From Epiperipatus broadwayi (Eukaryota > Onychophora > Udeonychophora > Euonychophora > Peripatidae): DNA of 64,000 nucleotides. Positions 45,070 through 58,609 of this stretch are shown piece after piece. A program made the translations under genes and the position numbers. Position 1 is the first letter of the stretch. The number at the start of each line of letters is the position of its first letter. The notes beneath the pieces are model-generated. The model ran no database searches. It had not been told where the DNA came from and was given only the letters and a program-made list of their open reading frames with translations. Location of the stretch: contig JAQFVV010000111.1 of the NCBI GenBank assembly GCA_028023455.1, positions 2,981,909 to 3,045,908 of the forward strand, written 5' to 3'.

Positions 45070-46720
45070 TTTATTTAATTGATTATTTGGGGATCTTACA
45101 AATTGTCTTTGTAACTATTTGGACTTGTTGGTTCCATTAAATATGTTTATAATAATATGCTTATACTAATATTCTGATTATTTACATCCTTGAAAAAAAC
45201 ATAATAAAAGGCTGAAAAATTGAGGACAAAAATGATGTATAAATATTTATGATGTTTATTTTTGATTAGAAAATCATATATAAAAGTTTTTATTTTAATA
45301 ATGACGATATATGTTTTTTTCAAATCTTTGCACTTTAGATAAGAATGATGATATTTATTTGCTATTTGGTATTGTATGGCTAGCTGGGTTAATGTATCCA
45401 GGATAAAAACTGACTGTTTGAAAACATTTCAAGGTACATAACAGTACAGACTTTAAGTTTTAGATAGTGAGCATAAGGGATATATGTACTACTATTTAGC
45501 TGCAAAGCTGTATACAGAATTATTTAATATAAATCAATATGTTCACTAAATTCATTTTTTGATAATAGTCTTCATCAACAATTATATCTAGCATATATAG
45601 TAAATACATTAAAAAATGTTTTACTTTATTAAAATAAAACTTTAACATAAAGCCATAATAAAAAATAAATAATCTACCTTTATTTAAAGTCATAATAATA
45701 AGAATGTTAGACTGTTTACTTTTTAAATATAAGACTTTTACCAGTTAATGTCTTATTTTAAAAGCTATTGCAATTCAAAGTTAATTCAACATTTATAATG
45801 CACAGCTTCTTTTGTCAACAAGGAAATGCTAGCAGATTTTTTTATATTTAAAGTGAAGCACTACGTAATTTTCAATCATGGTTAGCGTTATTCAAATACA
45901 TAATAAAACCCTCTAACACAAATTAATATCATAAGTAAAAAAAGATACTTTACAAAATCTCATATTATTAGTTTCATAAATGTAATACACTTTTTATGGT
46001 TTTAAAACTTTAATGTTTTTTATTATCGAGAAAAATAAATAATTAGAATGTTGTATAAATATGATACACACGCATAGTTTTCAATCAAATAATTTTACCC
46101 CTTCTTTGAAAATAAAAATATAATAAATGTAAAAACACAGTAGCTAAAAAGTTGTGACTCTAATAAGTTGCGATTCTCATCTGCATTCGCAATCAAGTGA
46201 GTTTGTAAAAGTTTTATTTAAGCAATCATTTACTTTTTCCCAGAATTGTAATTACAAAGAAAGAAATGATCTAATAAGACTTGTGTACAATTATTATTAT
46301 CATTACCAGCAATTTGTAAATGAATATAGTCATTACTATTCCACAATGCGGGGAAAAAAGATAAACAATATAATAACGATGAGTTTTGCGATGATTATAC
46401 AAACTAATCTGTAAAAAATATGGACACATAAAAAATGCTAGTCTATTATTGTGTTTATTTGTCTAAAAGACTTTCATAATATATCTAATTGTAATTTTAC
46501 ATTATGGTCTATCTTTTGCTATATTTGTCTAATATCAACAACCAACAATGCATCTTTAGAACCTCCATAAAATCAAGCATGACGTCATTATCATCATCAC
46601 CATCATTTCTAAGCATTACCAGTATATATAGTTTAGGGCTTTTATTGTTCAATTGTTTCACATTTTCAGTTTAGTAAGTATGTAATTTTATAACAAGAGA
46701 TTCGATAGTATCATATATAT
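45070..46720. other. AT-rich sequence, no gene recognised
   Basis: An 86-codon open frame at 46154-46414 shows no motif and is left uncalled. Confidence 0.5.
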
Positions 46721-46817
46721 AATATATGGGGGATTGGAACTCAGACTTTCACACGACCCACAACTCTCAGTGCCATCTTATATTGCTGACCCACTTGATC
46801 ACACACATGTTGAAAGA

Positions 46818-46890
46818 TAAATAATCTCCAATATACATATTTTGTGCTAAGCCAGCACTCATCAGTTGGTCCAGATTACCATCTCCACAC
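46818..46890 (-). ncRNA. Hammerhead motif, family B (46.9 kb), core mutated
   Basis: Minus strand: CTGATGA (46865-46859), a perfect stem II GTGCT/AGCAC with G-C next to the core, but GAAA has become AAAA. Stem I ACCAA/TTGGA and stem III ATATGTAT remain. Loss of G12 should abolish cleavage. Confidence 0.65.
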
Positions 46891-47316
46891 ACATATATAT
46901 AATCAGTACTCACCTTAATATTAAGATAGCCAATATTCATACTTTAATGGACAAGCTTCAAGCTACTCCAAACCACAATGCTTCAGCCTTTCATTTCATT
47001 GAAAATCTGATGATGGAATGTTCAAAACCCACATTAGTGCCAAGATTGTCGTCCAACCCATGTTGACATTTAGTCATTCTGATCCCTCATGTACAGGAGA
47101 ATAATCCATTTATATATACATATGCGAGGGATGGGTAGACCTATTACGCACTATTAAGATGACAACTTTGGCACTAACATGGGTTTTGAACATTTCATCA
47201 TCAGATTTTTAATGAAATGAAAGGCTGAAGAGTTGTGGGTTGGAGTAGTTTGAAGCCTGTCCATTAAAGTATGAATATTGGCTATCTTAATATAAAGCTG
47301 AGTACTGATTGTATAT

Positions 47317-47390
47317 ATGTGTGGAGATGGTAATCTGGACCAACTGATGAGGGCTGGTTTAGTACAATATATATATATATTGGTGATTAT
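47317..47390 (+). ncRNA. Hammerhead motif, family B (47.3 kb), degenerate
   Basis: CTGATGA remains (47345-47351) with ACCAA and TTGGT of stem I, but stem II is mismatched, GAAA is CAAT and stem III has become an (AT)n run. Confidence 0.55.
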
Positions 47391-47534
47391 TTATATTTTC
47401 AACATGTGTGTGATCAGGTGGGTCAGCAATATAAGATGGCACTGAGAGTAGTGGGTTGTGTGAAAGTCTGAGTTCGAATCCACATATATTACATATATAA
47501 ATGCAGGTGTTAAGCCTGTACAATGTTTTAGTTT

Positions 47535-48190
47535 CATTTATAGCTAAAATAAAAACAATTTTTTCTGAATTTTTTGAATCTAATGTAGGTATGCATAAAT
47601 AAATTGAACACAAGCCTTACTGTGCAAGCCATGTTTTAATACTATTAACTTTTCATTAATATATTGAGGAATTTCCAGAGATAGAAATACTAAATTAAAT
47701 TTCATAGCAGATTCAAAAACATGCAATCTCCTTTCAATAATAGATCTGGCTCTCCAAAAACAATTGTAATCATTTACCTGCTCTATTAAACTTTCTTCCC
47801 CTAATAGATAAGTTTCACTAAAAGAAGTTATATCTATTTTAAATCTTGCCCAATATTTAGCTACAAGTGCTGACCTCTATTCAGTCTTGATAAATTGGTA
47901 TAATGAGAAGATAGCACATTCCATTTTCTAATATTTATCTTTGGTACTACCACTGCCTCATGCTTTATCACTATTACTGACAATAAAATTAATTCTATTG
48001 CTTTAATGATAAGTCTATCAGTCATGACAACCTACCAAGAGTATATGTGATTGCACCAACACTAATTTCACTGTCACATTAGCATAAGGAAATATTTCTT
48101 AGAATGAAAGACTCATGATGACCAGGTTCTGCCTTAAATTAAATGACTATGGTAGTAAAAAACTCACAAAATGCAGAAAAGACAATTCGT
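47535..48190. other. AT-rich sequence, no gene recognised
   Basis: Nothing supportable was found. Confidence 0.5.
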
Positions 48191-48211
48191 ACTAGGATCA
48201 GCATTTAATCT

Positions 48212-48448
48212 TTGATGAATCAACACTTAATCTTAAAAAGCATTAGGAAATACTCTTTGTTCAGCAATGATTATTCACAGTTAATCCTATCATCTGAAGA
48301 TCATTCCACACATCAAACCATTTATGAAACCTCTTGTAGTCTGAATATAGCACCCAACGTTGTAAGCAATAGACATTGTGATTATGTTAATAAATTTCTT
48401 ATACCCAAGATCTGCTTAAATTTGTTTAAAAATCTCAACACTTTATAA
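48212..48448 (+). pseudogene. Possible Tc1/mariner-like transposase N-terminal fragment
   Basis: The 78-codon frame contains LILSSEDHSTHQTIYETSCS then LNIAPNVVSNRH, which resembles the helix-turn-helix part of a Tc1/mariner-superfamily transposase (TH-x-T-x-ETS then a short spacer and a V-S-R recognition helix). No catalytic residues follow. The resemblance is weak and only this stretch is readable. Confidence 0.3.
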
Positions 48449-48736
48449 CAGTAGTAGTACATATAATTTTTGAGTTAATCAGTGAGATATTTTTTGAATA
48501 TTTATTAAGAGAATTCGAATTCACTAATACATATGTACAGAAATATCAAATTTTATTTGTAATAATAAATAAATAAATGAACACACATATATATTTAGCG
48601 ACATCTTTGAAATATTAGTAAAGGCTTTTTTTTTGCCAATAAATCAATGGCGTGGATCTAAATATAAGGCTTCACAAAAGTTAAAAATTTCTTAATTTTA
48701 ATTGATGATTTGAATCATTTTATGAGATTAAAAAAA

Positions 48737-49228
48737 ATCTAACAATTTAAAAAAAAATTCCCCTAGCAATTTTCAAAATTATAAACTAAAAAATACTAGA
48801 AACAAAACATTGTAAGAGTAAGGAAATGATTTAATGAGCTCAAGACAGACAAGCTTTTTGATAAATGGAATAAAATTTTATTTAAATGTTAACATTTATT
48901 TAAGTGAATAAACAAATAATTTAAAATTATATGAGCACGTTTTATATTTATTCTAAATAAACTATAAAAATGTTTCATAACATCTAACAATTTAAAAAAA
49001 AATTCCCCTAGCAATTTTCAAAATTATAAACTAAAAAATACTAGAAACAAAACATTGTAAGAGTAAGGAAATGATTTAATGAGCTCAAGACAGACAAGCT
49101 TTTTGATAAATGGAATAAAATTTTATTTAAATGTTAATATTTATTTAAGTGAATAAACAAATAATTTAAAATTATATGAGCACGTTTTATATTTATTCTA
49201 AATAAACTATAAAAATGTTTCATAACAT
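48737..49228 (+). repeat. Recent 245-bp tandem duplication
   Basis: ATCTAACAATTTAAAA at 48737 recurs at 48982, and both units end CATAACAT (48976-48983 and 49221-49228). One difference was seen (TTAACATT versus TTAATATT, near 48892/49137). Confidence 0.92.
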
Positions 49229-49274
49229 AGTATTACGATTATATTTTATTCATGCAGGTATGTGTAACAATGTT

Positions 49275-49400
49275 TCTTATAATAATAATAATGATAATAA
49301 CAATAACCACTACCACCACCACCACCACCACCACCACAACAACAACAACAATAACAATGATAATAACAATAATAACAACAACAATGGTAATATCAAATAC
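49275..49400. repeat. Trinucleotide microsatellite (AAT, CAC, AAC)
   Basis: AATAATAAT, CACCACCAC and AACAACAAC blocks in a row. The open frame 49215-49553 (poly-Asn and poly-His) is driven by this repeat and shows no domain downstream, so it is not called as a gene. Confidence 0.9.
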
Positions 49401-49729
49401 CTGGGATTAGGATGGTCAGCAATATGTGCAATGGTATCCCACGACCCATACAAGAATTTTGTATCAAATAGTAATTGCCTAGGACATTTATATAGAGAAA
49501 TGTTGATGTCTTTGGCAGATAGAATTATGAACCTAATGGAAAAAATTCTTTAAAAGTTGCAAATAATCCTAATGGGATCGAATTGTCGAATCTTTCATTG
49601 GATATCATAAGAGCATCTGTGTTCCAAACTGTAGAGTGGAAGGCATTGTGCTTCTTGGATATTGATGTCAGATATCACTAGTGGTGGTTTTTTATATCTT
49701 GAAGTTGACTTGGGAATAGTTGATATATT

Positions 49730-50005
49730 GTTACTTTTATTATTAATATCTATTGGATTATTACTTTTCCTATTGAGCAGTTGAGAGTTAATTTTAGTAA
49801 CATTAGCATATATTTGCATTATCTTTGACCTTTGGAATTCAGTGTTAGTGAAATTAGAAGTCATTGAAATATTACTTTTATCATTTATACTTATTGGATT
49901 ATTATTACTTTTGCTACTGCTCTATTTAGTATTATTTTTAGCATCATTAGCATCTGTTTATATTATCTTTCAACTTCAGAATTCAGTGCTAATGAAATTG
50001 GCACC
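49730..50005 (+). repeat. Diverged tandem duplication (~142-bp unit)
   Basis: TTACTTTTATTATTA at 49729 and TTACTTTTATCATTTA at about 49871 each lead into TATTGGATTATTA, then an AGCATNTNTTTGCATTATCTTT-like word, then GAATTCAGTG and AATGAAATT. The copies differ considerably. Confidence 0.65.
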
Positions 50006-50121
50006 AGCCACCTAGTTATGTGACAGCTCAGTCACCATATTAAGCACCAAATTATTGTTAGACAAATTACTTATTTTGTAAATTTTGAATGCCAAATTTA
50101 AACAAATTTAATAAAGTAGGT

Positions 50122-51123
50122 ATGAAGCAATTGAAGACGAAATTTTGTAATAGAACTAAAATTTTATCTTGTCAAATAGAAGCTTTGAAGTGAATTTTAG
50201 CAAACAAAACTGAAGCTTTTTACCTGGATTGTCGATTGAACAACTGTGAAGCTGCTTATTGGAAATTTTGCCTTAATTGCAGTGGATCCAAATTGCTACA
50301 ACTATAGTGCAGTCATACTCAAAAACACCTACTTGGGATATACCCTTAAGATTTCCAGTATAATACAATCATTTGGCAAAGTTATGGCTTTTCATCCCAT
50401 ATATTTAAAGGATGCCCCTATAACCATTCCTAGTAACAGCCATGATTTCAAATTACAACCATTCCTAGTAACAGCCATGATTTCAAATTACAACTGCACC
50501 ATGATATCATTCCAAACATAATTCCAATACATACCCTTAATCAAGAAGTTACCCTGTGCCTATTTATCAGAGGATTGAAACCCCAGTGCTACTCCTGTCA
50601 CCAGCAAAAGCATTTGGCAGTGCAATGTATTAATGTGAAAACTTCACTTTCAGGAAACTCAGATGATCACCTAAATCCCCAAGTCAATGAAGAACAGTCA
50701 ATAGCAAATCTTTCCATGATTACAACCATAAATAGCCAACAGTTTATCCATGAACTTATTACCTATCCTATATACTCATCCACCCTCAATCCTGCTTCAC
50801 CACCTATTGATTTAACACTCCATGAGGCAGATAATAATGATAATTGTGCCACATTAATTGATATCCCTGACTCAGATAATATTGTTTCCAAAACTTCTCC
50901 CAATGCAATAAACAATACTGTCCCAGAAGCCCCCCCCCCACAGATTCAGAAACTTAAAAAAACACAAATGGATGTGGTCGATCTGTTAAAGCTGGACATT
51001 GACTCTGTAAAAAACAGTCATACCATTATGCAAAATGAATGCCTATTACCTGACTCCATAGATCAATCTACCCTTACCTCCCATAAACAACAAATACACT
51101 CAACCATGACCAGTGTCTGTTGA
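50122..51123 (+). pseudogene. LINE ORF1 (gag-like) with CCHC zinc knuckle
   Basis: From ATG 50122 a frame reads MKQLKTKFCNRTKI with an in-frame stop, then after a shift a frame runs 50246-50521 (GKVMAFHPIYLKDAPITIPS). A 35-bp tandem duplication (50424-50494) shifts the rest to a third frame, which continues 50521-51123 through LFIRGLKPQCYSCHQQKHLA and a disordered Ser/Pro/Asn-rich tail. The CYSC-x4-H-x4-C box (50587-50628) is a CCHC zinc knuckle, which in LINE ORF1 and Gag proteins binds element RNA. The LINE clade is not resolved and no matching RT follows on this strand. Confidence 0.7.
50424..50494 (+). repeat. 35-bp tandem duplication in the ORF1 frame
   Basis: ATTCCTAGTAACAGCCATGA starts at 50426 and 50461. 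Discounting one copy puts the two frames (50246-50521 and 50575-51123) in the same register, so this duplication alone explains that frameshift. Confidence 0.92.
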
Positions 51124-51425
51124 CTGTAATACCAGTGCAAAGTCTCAAAGTCCAAAGCAGCAACAGTCCTTTTGTTCATAACCAACTTAATGAGCTCTAG
51201 TTGTTCTTGCTCCAAAAGTACTCAAAATCTAAGCCTGATAAGAAAACAATATGGAGAAAAATCCAGCACATGTGTGGACTGCACAGATAATTGCCACACT
51301 ACCATGGAAATTGCTAGACCCTCACCTATGTTACCCAGGAAACCCAACCTCATAAAAATAAATCTGGTTTGTATCTGTAGATACAGCAGTCCAGAGCATA
51401 TGTAAACCTAGATCTACAGTTTTCC
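51124..51425 (+). other. Downstream of ORF1, not identified
   Basis: A 77-codon Cys-rich frame (51172-51405) follows the ORF1 stop. No motif is recognised, and it may be untranslated LINE sequence. Confidence 0.3.
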
Positions 51426-51429
51426 CAGG

Positions 51430-51715
51430 TAACCATGGCAATCCAAGCTATGTAAAACCCTCGTAACTAATCCACAACATATAAAAATTCCTGTAATATT
51501 GCGTAAATAAATAAATAAATCAACTTGTACATTCATAAACCTACAACAGGTTTTTCATATAACTACAGCAATCCATACTATGTAAAACCCTTGTAACTAA
51601 TCCACAGTATGTAAAAATTCTTGAAATCCTGTGTAAACCAATAAATCAACTTTTATATATGTAAACTTACAGATTGCCCATGACACAGCAATCTAAGCTA
51701 TGTAAAACTCATAAC
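51430..51715 (+). repeat. Tandem repeat, ~120-130-bp unit, 2.3 copies
   Basis: GCAATCCAAGCTATGTAAAA occurs at 51438, a variant at 51568 and another at 51688, each followed by TAACTAATCCACA or a variant and by a word with AATAAATCAACTT. Confidence 0.85.
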
Positions 51716-51717
51716 TC

Positions 51718-51800
51718 TAATAATAATACGAAAACTACTATTATTAGCAATAACAACAACAACAATATTACTAGTGCTAATAATAACAACAACAACATCA
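51718..51800. repeat. AAC/AAT microsatellite
   Basis: Blocks of AACAACAAC and TAATAATA. Confidence 0.8.
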
Positions 51801-51889
51801 CTCAAAAATGAATATAGCCATCATTCCAACTCTAAAAAAAGTAAAAAAAAAGAAGAGAAAAAAAACACTACTCTAAAAACGAATCTGTG

Positions 51890-52800
51890 AATCACTAATA
51901 CATCCACAAATAAAATATGCTGAACCACTCTTTTGTTTACTTGATATTTTATGATGTTGTCTTTTAGTTTTTTTAAGAGAAAACTCTTCTTTATGAAAAA
52001 TTCCAACATTTTGTCTAATTGTAGCTTTCCAAAGTATTCTATTCTTTGTTATCAATGAAAACAACTGACATTACACTTCTTTAGATTGTCTTTGAGATAA
52101 TTCTTATAATATAGACAGGTCTATCTCTCATATAAAACCCATGATCAAGTTCACTATAAAAGTCTTTTGGAAAGTCTTCCATTGTTTCTTCATTTTACAT
52201 GTCGAATCCAAATGAAGGTGTGATTTTACAATAGTGGATTTAAATCATGACATCCAGAAAGCTGAAGAACATATTGAGTGATTTTACAATCTTTCCATTC
52301 TATTTTTAAATTTTACAAGCATCCTTAAATGAAATTTTTTAATGCTTTTATAGTGAGGTTGTCCAAGTTTCACACCCATACAATAAATAAAAAATAATAG
52401 CACTACAGATAGCTAACTTAATTGTAATTATTATTTTCCTATGATGAAATACTTTATAATTTAACTTGTTAAAGCAGCAGCAGCATATTGGATTCTGTGT
52501 AGAACCTCAATATCTAGGCCCATCTTTCTACTTATAAAACTACTAAGGTATTTAAACTGGTTTATATTCTCAAGTTGATAATCATTCATGCTGAAATTGT
52601 TGAAGATGTTTTTTTCATCATTGGCTGATAAAGAACTTGAGTTTTTTTAAACCTGAATCAATAAATTTAGGTCTTTATGAGTTGCATTTAAAACGTTAAG
52701 GACATTCTGTATATCGTCTTTTGAACGGGCAAAAATAGCACAGTCGTCAGCATACTGTAAATCCAAAACCCAAGAAGATGAAGTTATTATGTTTCTATTA
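51890..52800 (-). pseudogene. LINE reverse transcriptase 3' half
   Basis: Minus strand, in order: WVLDLQYADDCAIFARSKDD (52780-52720, active-site YADD), NVLNATHKDLNLLI, NDYQLENINQFKYLSSFIS (about 52600-52540), an LLYGCETWTT block near 52370, a VLQASGCHDL-like block near 52250, then LKKCNVSC-like (52090), RILWKATIRQNVGIFHKEEF (52040-51985) and a Cys-rich end FICGCISDSQIRF near 51900 that looks like a decayed C-terminal zinc finger. Frameshifts and stops throughout. This is a different LINE from the RTE copies. Family beyond LINE is not assigned. Confidence 0.78.
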
Positions 52801-52804
52801 TCTG

Positions 52805-55600
52805 ATAACGGTAAAAATGTTGGCGGTTAAGGTTTTAAATGCAATTTATTGTAAACCTTTTTTTTAAGAATGTTACTTTTTAATATGTATTTTAGCTTTT
52901 ACCTTTTCAATTGGTATCCACATTTAATTTATAATTATAAAAATGAATTTTTAAAAGTATATATATTTTAAATATATACATACACACACACACACGTATA
53001 TGCTCTGAAGATGATGCCTATAAACAGATAGGAATATTGAAAGTAATAAATAATACATATAAAAAACTAAATAAATTTCAGTGAATATTTTAATAATTGA
53101 AGCAGCAAAAATAATCTATAAAAATAATATTGATAACACTAAAACAGTTGTAAACATATAGTTTCCATCAAGTAAATGAAAGACAAAAAAACAACTATGT
53201 AAATATATAAACATAAACGTGCATGCACATACAAACACACACACACACACATATATATAAATGATCTGTTTTTAATTGTAATAAACATTTTGATACAAGA
53301 TAAAAAATATATCTAGCAATAAAAACTTAATTAATTTATATGCCATTATAATTTAGTTTTCACGAAGTATATTTTTAGTGCTATTATTATGTGTAGTCGT
53401 GACATAGGCCTTTAGTCGTGAAGTAGAAATTATGCTATAATATCGAAGTTCTATTGCTCACTTATTTAATATTTTTCTGAAATGTCTATTTTATATAATT
53501 TTGTTATAATATATAAATATATATGAACCATGATACAGTTTAACTTAAAAAAAAACAAAAGTTAAATAATATTGTGATTTACTTATTTATTATATATATT
53601 TATCGTAATTTATATTAATTCTATACGCACACACACACATGTCATAGAGGTTAATGTAATGAAATACTTCTAAGCTAGATCAAATTTGGATATTTTTTAA
53701 AATTCAGAATAGTTTTAAGATTTTTTTTGTAATTCACTCTAAAATAATTAAAAGTTTAATAATAAACTGAAGAATAGAGAGAAAAGATAAAATACAATTA
53801 GAATTGTAACTGCCATATTTGCACACTCAAACAACAAAATCAGAGTTTGGAAAATTATCTCAAAGCTGATCTAGACGAGAGGTTGAAATCTCGAATCAGA
53901 TCGCACTTCAGTTCCTTCACTAACACTTCATGATTTGCTATCTTATGGATGACAGATATGAGGCTACATTCGGACTCTTTTAGTTCAGATGCTGACAGTA
54001 GCAAAGGGTGGAACATGAAACTCAGGGAACAAGGACTAAATTATTACTAAATTAAATAAACACACACACACACACCTATGGATGGCTAGATAATATATAC
54101 ATTAATAACTAACGCTAAGTTAAATAGCTTTGGATAAGATTTAGAAAGAGTTGCGAATAACACACTAAACATTTATAAGTTTTAAAATATTTAATTATTA
54201 GAATATAAGTGATAATACATAATATAAATGCATTGGGATTTATACTTGCAGGTGCTTTTACAATGATGAGTAGAGTCAAATACAAGTTCTTATCTTTATG
54301 CAATTTAATTCATTTAATTTTAAGTTTATTACAAATTAATATTATCTACTGTTATACTCATGCCTGAATTATGCTATGCCGTTCCCATGAGGTTTGCTAC
54401 AAGTTAAATCTTACTAGAATGATAACTGGCAAAATATAATTTAGTTATTAAAATTATATATTGAGCAATAACTGTGCTTCCTATGCAGATCATTTTGTCT
54501 AAACTAGATTTGGGGTTCAGATCAACACGGAAGTGAATAATATTATATGGAAGGCAAACTGGCAACTTGCAGCATAGCTTCAGAGACTACAGTGCTACAT
54601 TACTAGATAAGGTTGTGGTCTGAATGGTAATTACTCACAGGATTCTGTATCAAGTACTTGGTCCCCATGGACCATACAACTTGCTATCCTAAAATATAAG
54701 GACATTTAGTTTGGGTGATTGGAGCAGCTTAATATATGGTTCTGGATCCTCTTGTTCCAGTTCTAAAAGAGAGCTGTCTGAACTAAGAGTAATGGGATAG
54801 CCCTTAAAACCATAAACCCATTTTAGTAAGAAAAAATATATAGCAAGGTGTATTTTGCACATATTTGCTTTATAAGGATACATTTGTAATGTTTTCCAAA
54901 TATTACATTAATATTAAAATTAATAAAGTGCTAAATCTATAGTTTTAATCTGTGAAACTACTATATGCCAGTTCATAAATTAGCATACATGAATCATGCT
55001 AAAAAGAATTAATTAAAGTGATCTAGTTTACTAATTAAATCTATATAGTTTATGATAATAAAGCATATCTGGGTCTTAATTAACTAATCATTTATAATAA
55101 GCTTCAAAATATCATTCTTGTCACTATTAACTAACATATTTATTAACATGCAAATCTTATGCTAAACTAAAACATAGTAGCTTAATCAACATATATAAAG
55201 GTACATTTTCAGATCAGAGATTTGTGTGTATGCTAAAAACAACATAAATTAGCTGTGTGAGAGCTTCTAATCATCTCTCCAAAATTATTAATATTATTGA
55301 TCTCCACTCTGAATTATGGCATACCATAAGTCAATGAATTAACAATATACAAAATAGAAAATAGATACAATTATAATGACTGAATACAGTTATTATTTTT
55401 AGAAGAAATATTATGATTATTCATTTAAATATAGACAAGACTTCTAAAATTATCATTATTAGACTAAAATTACATTATATTTAGTACAGAACTTAATTTA
55501 TTTTAGTTGAATCATTTAAAAGTTATAAATTATGAATGTTCAATTATATAGCTAGCTTGAAAATTTTAAAACAATTAATTTAAGATTTATTTTTAAAGAA
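52805..55600. other. AT-rich sequence with CA microsatellites, no gene
   Basis: Short CA/ACAC tracts at about 52980, 53235, 53625 and 54060. Nothing else supportable was found. Confidence 0.5.
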
Positions 55601-55606
55601 TTATGG

Positions 55607-55860
55607 AAGAAATTTTACCAATCTTCTTGCTGAGGTGTCTTTATGGAATTTGGCACTGGCATTCTCCACTGGGCTGGCTAGTCCATTGTCTTCTTGGCAG
55701 GCTGTTGGTCTTGAACTTCTCCATCATCATGGACCAATCTTCCAAAAAGAAGATGGCAAACTGGTTGCCTTTTAGCCACTAGCTGTCCATTATAAAATCT
55801 GGCATAACCTTTGGCAGCAAAATGTTGCGAGGTTTAAGAGAGTGAACCTTGATGTTTGAA
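55607..55860. other. GC-richer segment of unknown origin
   Basis: This segment is visibly richer in G and C than the flanks and non-repetitive within the window. Neither strand gives a recognisable protein, so it may be an old retroposed exon or untranslated region. Confidence 0.35.
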
Positions 55861-55869
55861 GTTATTTAA

Positions 55870-56655
55870 TATATATCAATGCTCTTACTCCCCGTGCAAA
55901 ACCATGAAGTTGTTTAGAGTTTATAAGTTTTAAGATTTAACATCTCTTTATTAAGTTTAAAGAAGACAAGTAAAATTAAGTTATTCATGAAATAGTGCAG
56001 CTTAATTGCATTTCTTTTTTCTTAAAGTCTATTTTAGAATGTATCTTAAAATTCTGTTCATAGTTTTTACACAAATTAAACCAGGTGTGTGTGATGTAAG
56101 ATAATTTCCAAGAATCAGACAATCTTTTAAAAAGAGATTTTAAGTTCTGTAAACATTTGTTTATATATGTAATATTGTCACCTCTGGAATTGAAAATTTA
56201 TATGCGAATAAAAGTAAATTTGTACTTAAAGATAAAATAACTTAAAGATAAATCATTTAAATAGTGTTGCAATGCTCATAAAATCTATTACCTTGCAACT
56301 TCATTTGCATATATATGTAAGTATGCTTATACACATACAACAATGTCTACACAGCTTACTTTTAATTTTAGTATTTAAATTTATAACTTACTATATGCTT
56401 AATGATTCACGCATACAGACTTTAATATTTATATGTACACAACTATATAAATATATGCACATACTTAAATATACATTATTATACATTAAATACATTATTA
56501 TATGATAATATATGTGGACTTGTATGGGTTTAAACCGGGAAAACAATACTACTATGTGGCATAATATGTGAAATGGGATGATAGACAAATAATACAGTTT
56601 CAACATGATAATTGAGAAAAACTTAAATTAAAGAAAGATTAAAAATAATCATGTA
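55870..56655. other. AT-rich sequence, no gene recognised
   Basis: Small open frames near 56272-56606 overlap on opposite strands over AT-rich simple DNA and are not called. Confidence 0.5.
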
Positions 56656-56779
56656 AAATACTAAATTACAAAGGGAAAACATCGAGTAACATTACAATAA
56701 AAAAAAAGATACTTTCTGAAAATAGGGAAGTATGTGAGAGATAGAAAAAATATATTGAAAATTAGTTTGAAAAGGAAGA

Positions 56780-57050
56780 GTTTTTGAAATAAAAGATTAT
56801 CCAGAGGTTGAAAACATAATTAAGGACAATGAGAGTGAACCAACAAAAGAAAACAATGAGTTTTCCAAAGTTTAAGCTAAGGCAAAGAATAGCAGGGCAA
56901 TTGATATTGATGGCATTTCAGTATAACTTAAAAAAATTGTAGTGATATAAAAAATGTTTATTTGATATAAGATGTTATAATACAAAATTAATTCCATCTG
57001 ATTTTATAATTGCTAAAATAGTTATATTTTCAAAAAAGAGAAATAAATTG
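56780..57050 (+). pseudogene. LINE reverse transcriptase N-terminal fragment
   Basis: Reads NIIKDNESEPTKENNEF, then AKAKNSRAIDIDGISV near 56880-56925 (the KNRAAGxDGI-type first RT block), a KINSI-type block and IFKKEK near 57030 (the IPKK-type position). Short and degenerate. Confidence 0.5.
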
Positions 57051-57264
57051 AAAGGTTGCTAGTCTTTCACATGTGCCTACTGTTGTTTCGTAGACAGCCA
57101 ATCAGATGTTAAACAGTAGTCTGAAGAGCGATCAGGCCTTGACTAAAATTGTGGTTTAGTAAATCTAAGATTTCACACTGTCATATTGTAAATTAAAAAC
57201 TCAGTGAATAATAAATGAATATGTTTATATTTTCATGCTTTCAAGCCAAGATGCTTAAGACTGG

Positions 57265-58585
<1,321 letters not shown>

Positions 58586-58609
58586 ATGCCTTGCTAGAAA
58601 AATTATATG

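Larger units (their letters stand above)
46725..47530. mobile_element. Inverted pair of hammerhead repeat family B (older)
   Basis: A minus-strand copy (46725-47115) and a plus-strand copy (47145-47530) flank a centre near 47130, with arms of about 370-390 bp. They are more diverged than the 32.5-kb pair and carry the extra stretch with AACATGGGTT and CATTCTGATCCCTCATGTAC (plus strand, 47060-47095) that also links units in the 9.3-10.6-kb array. The tRNA-like segment is best preserved here: B-box-like GAGTTCGAATCC at 47469-47480 and an A-box-like TGATCAGGTGGG at 47410. Confidence 0.8.

Noticed and set aside
49215-49553. 112-codon open frame with poly-Asn and poly-His
   Set aside because: Open only because of a trinucleotide microsatellite; the remainder matches nothing and is closely followed by stops.
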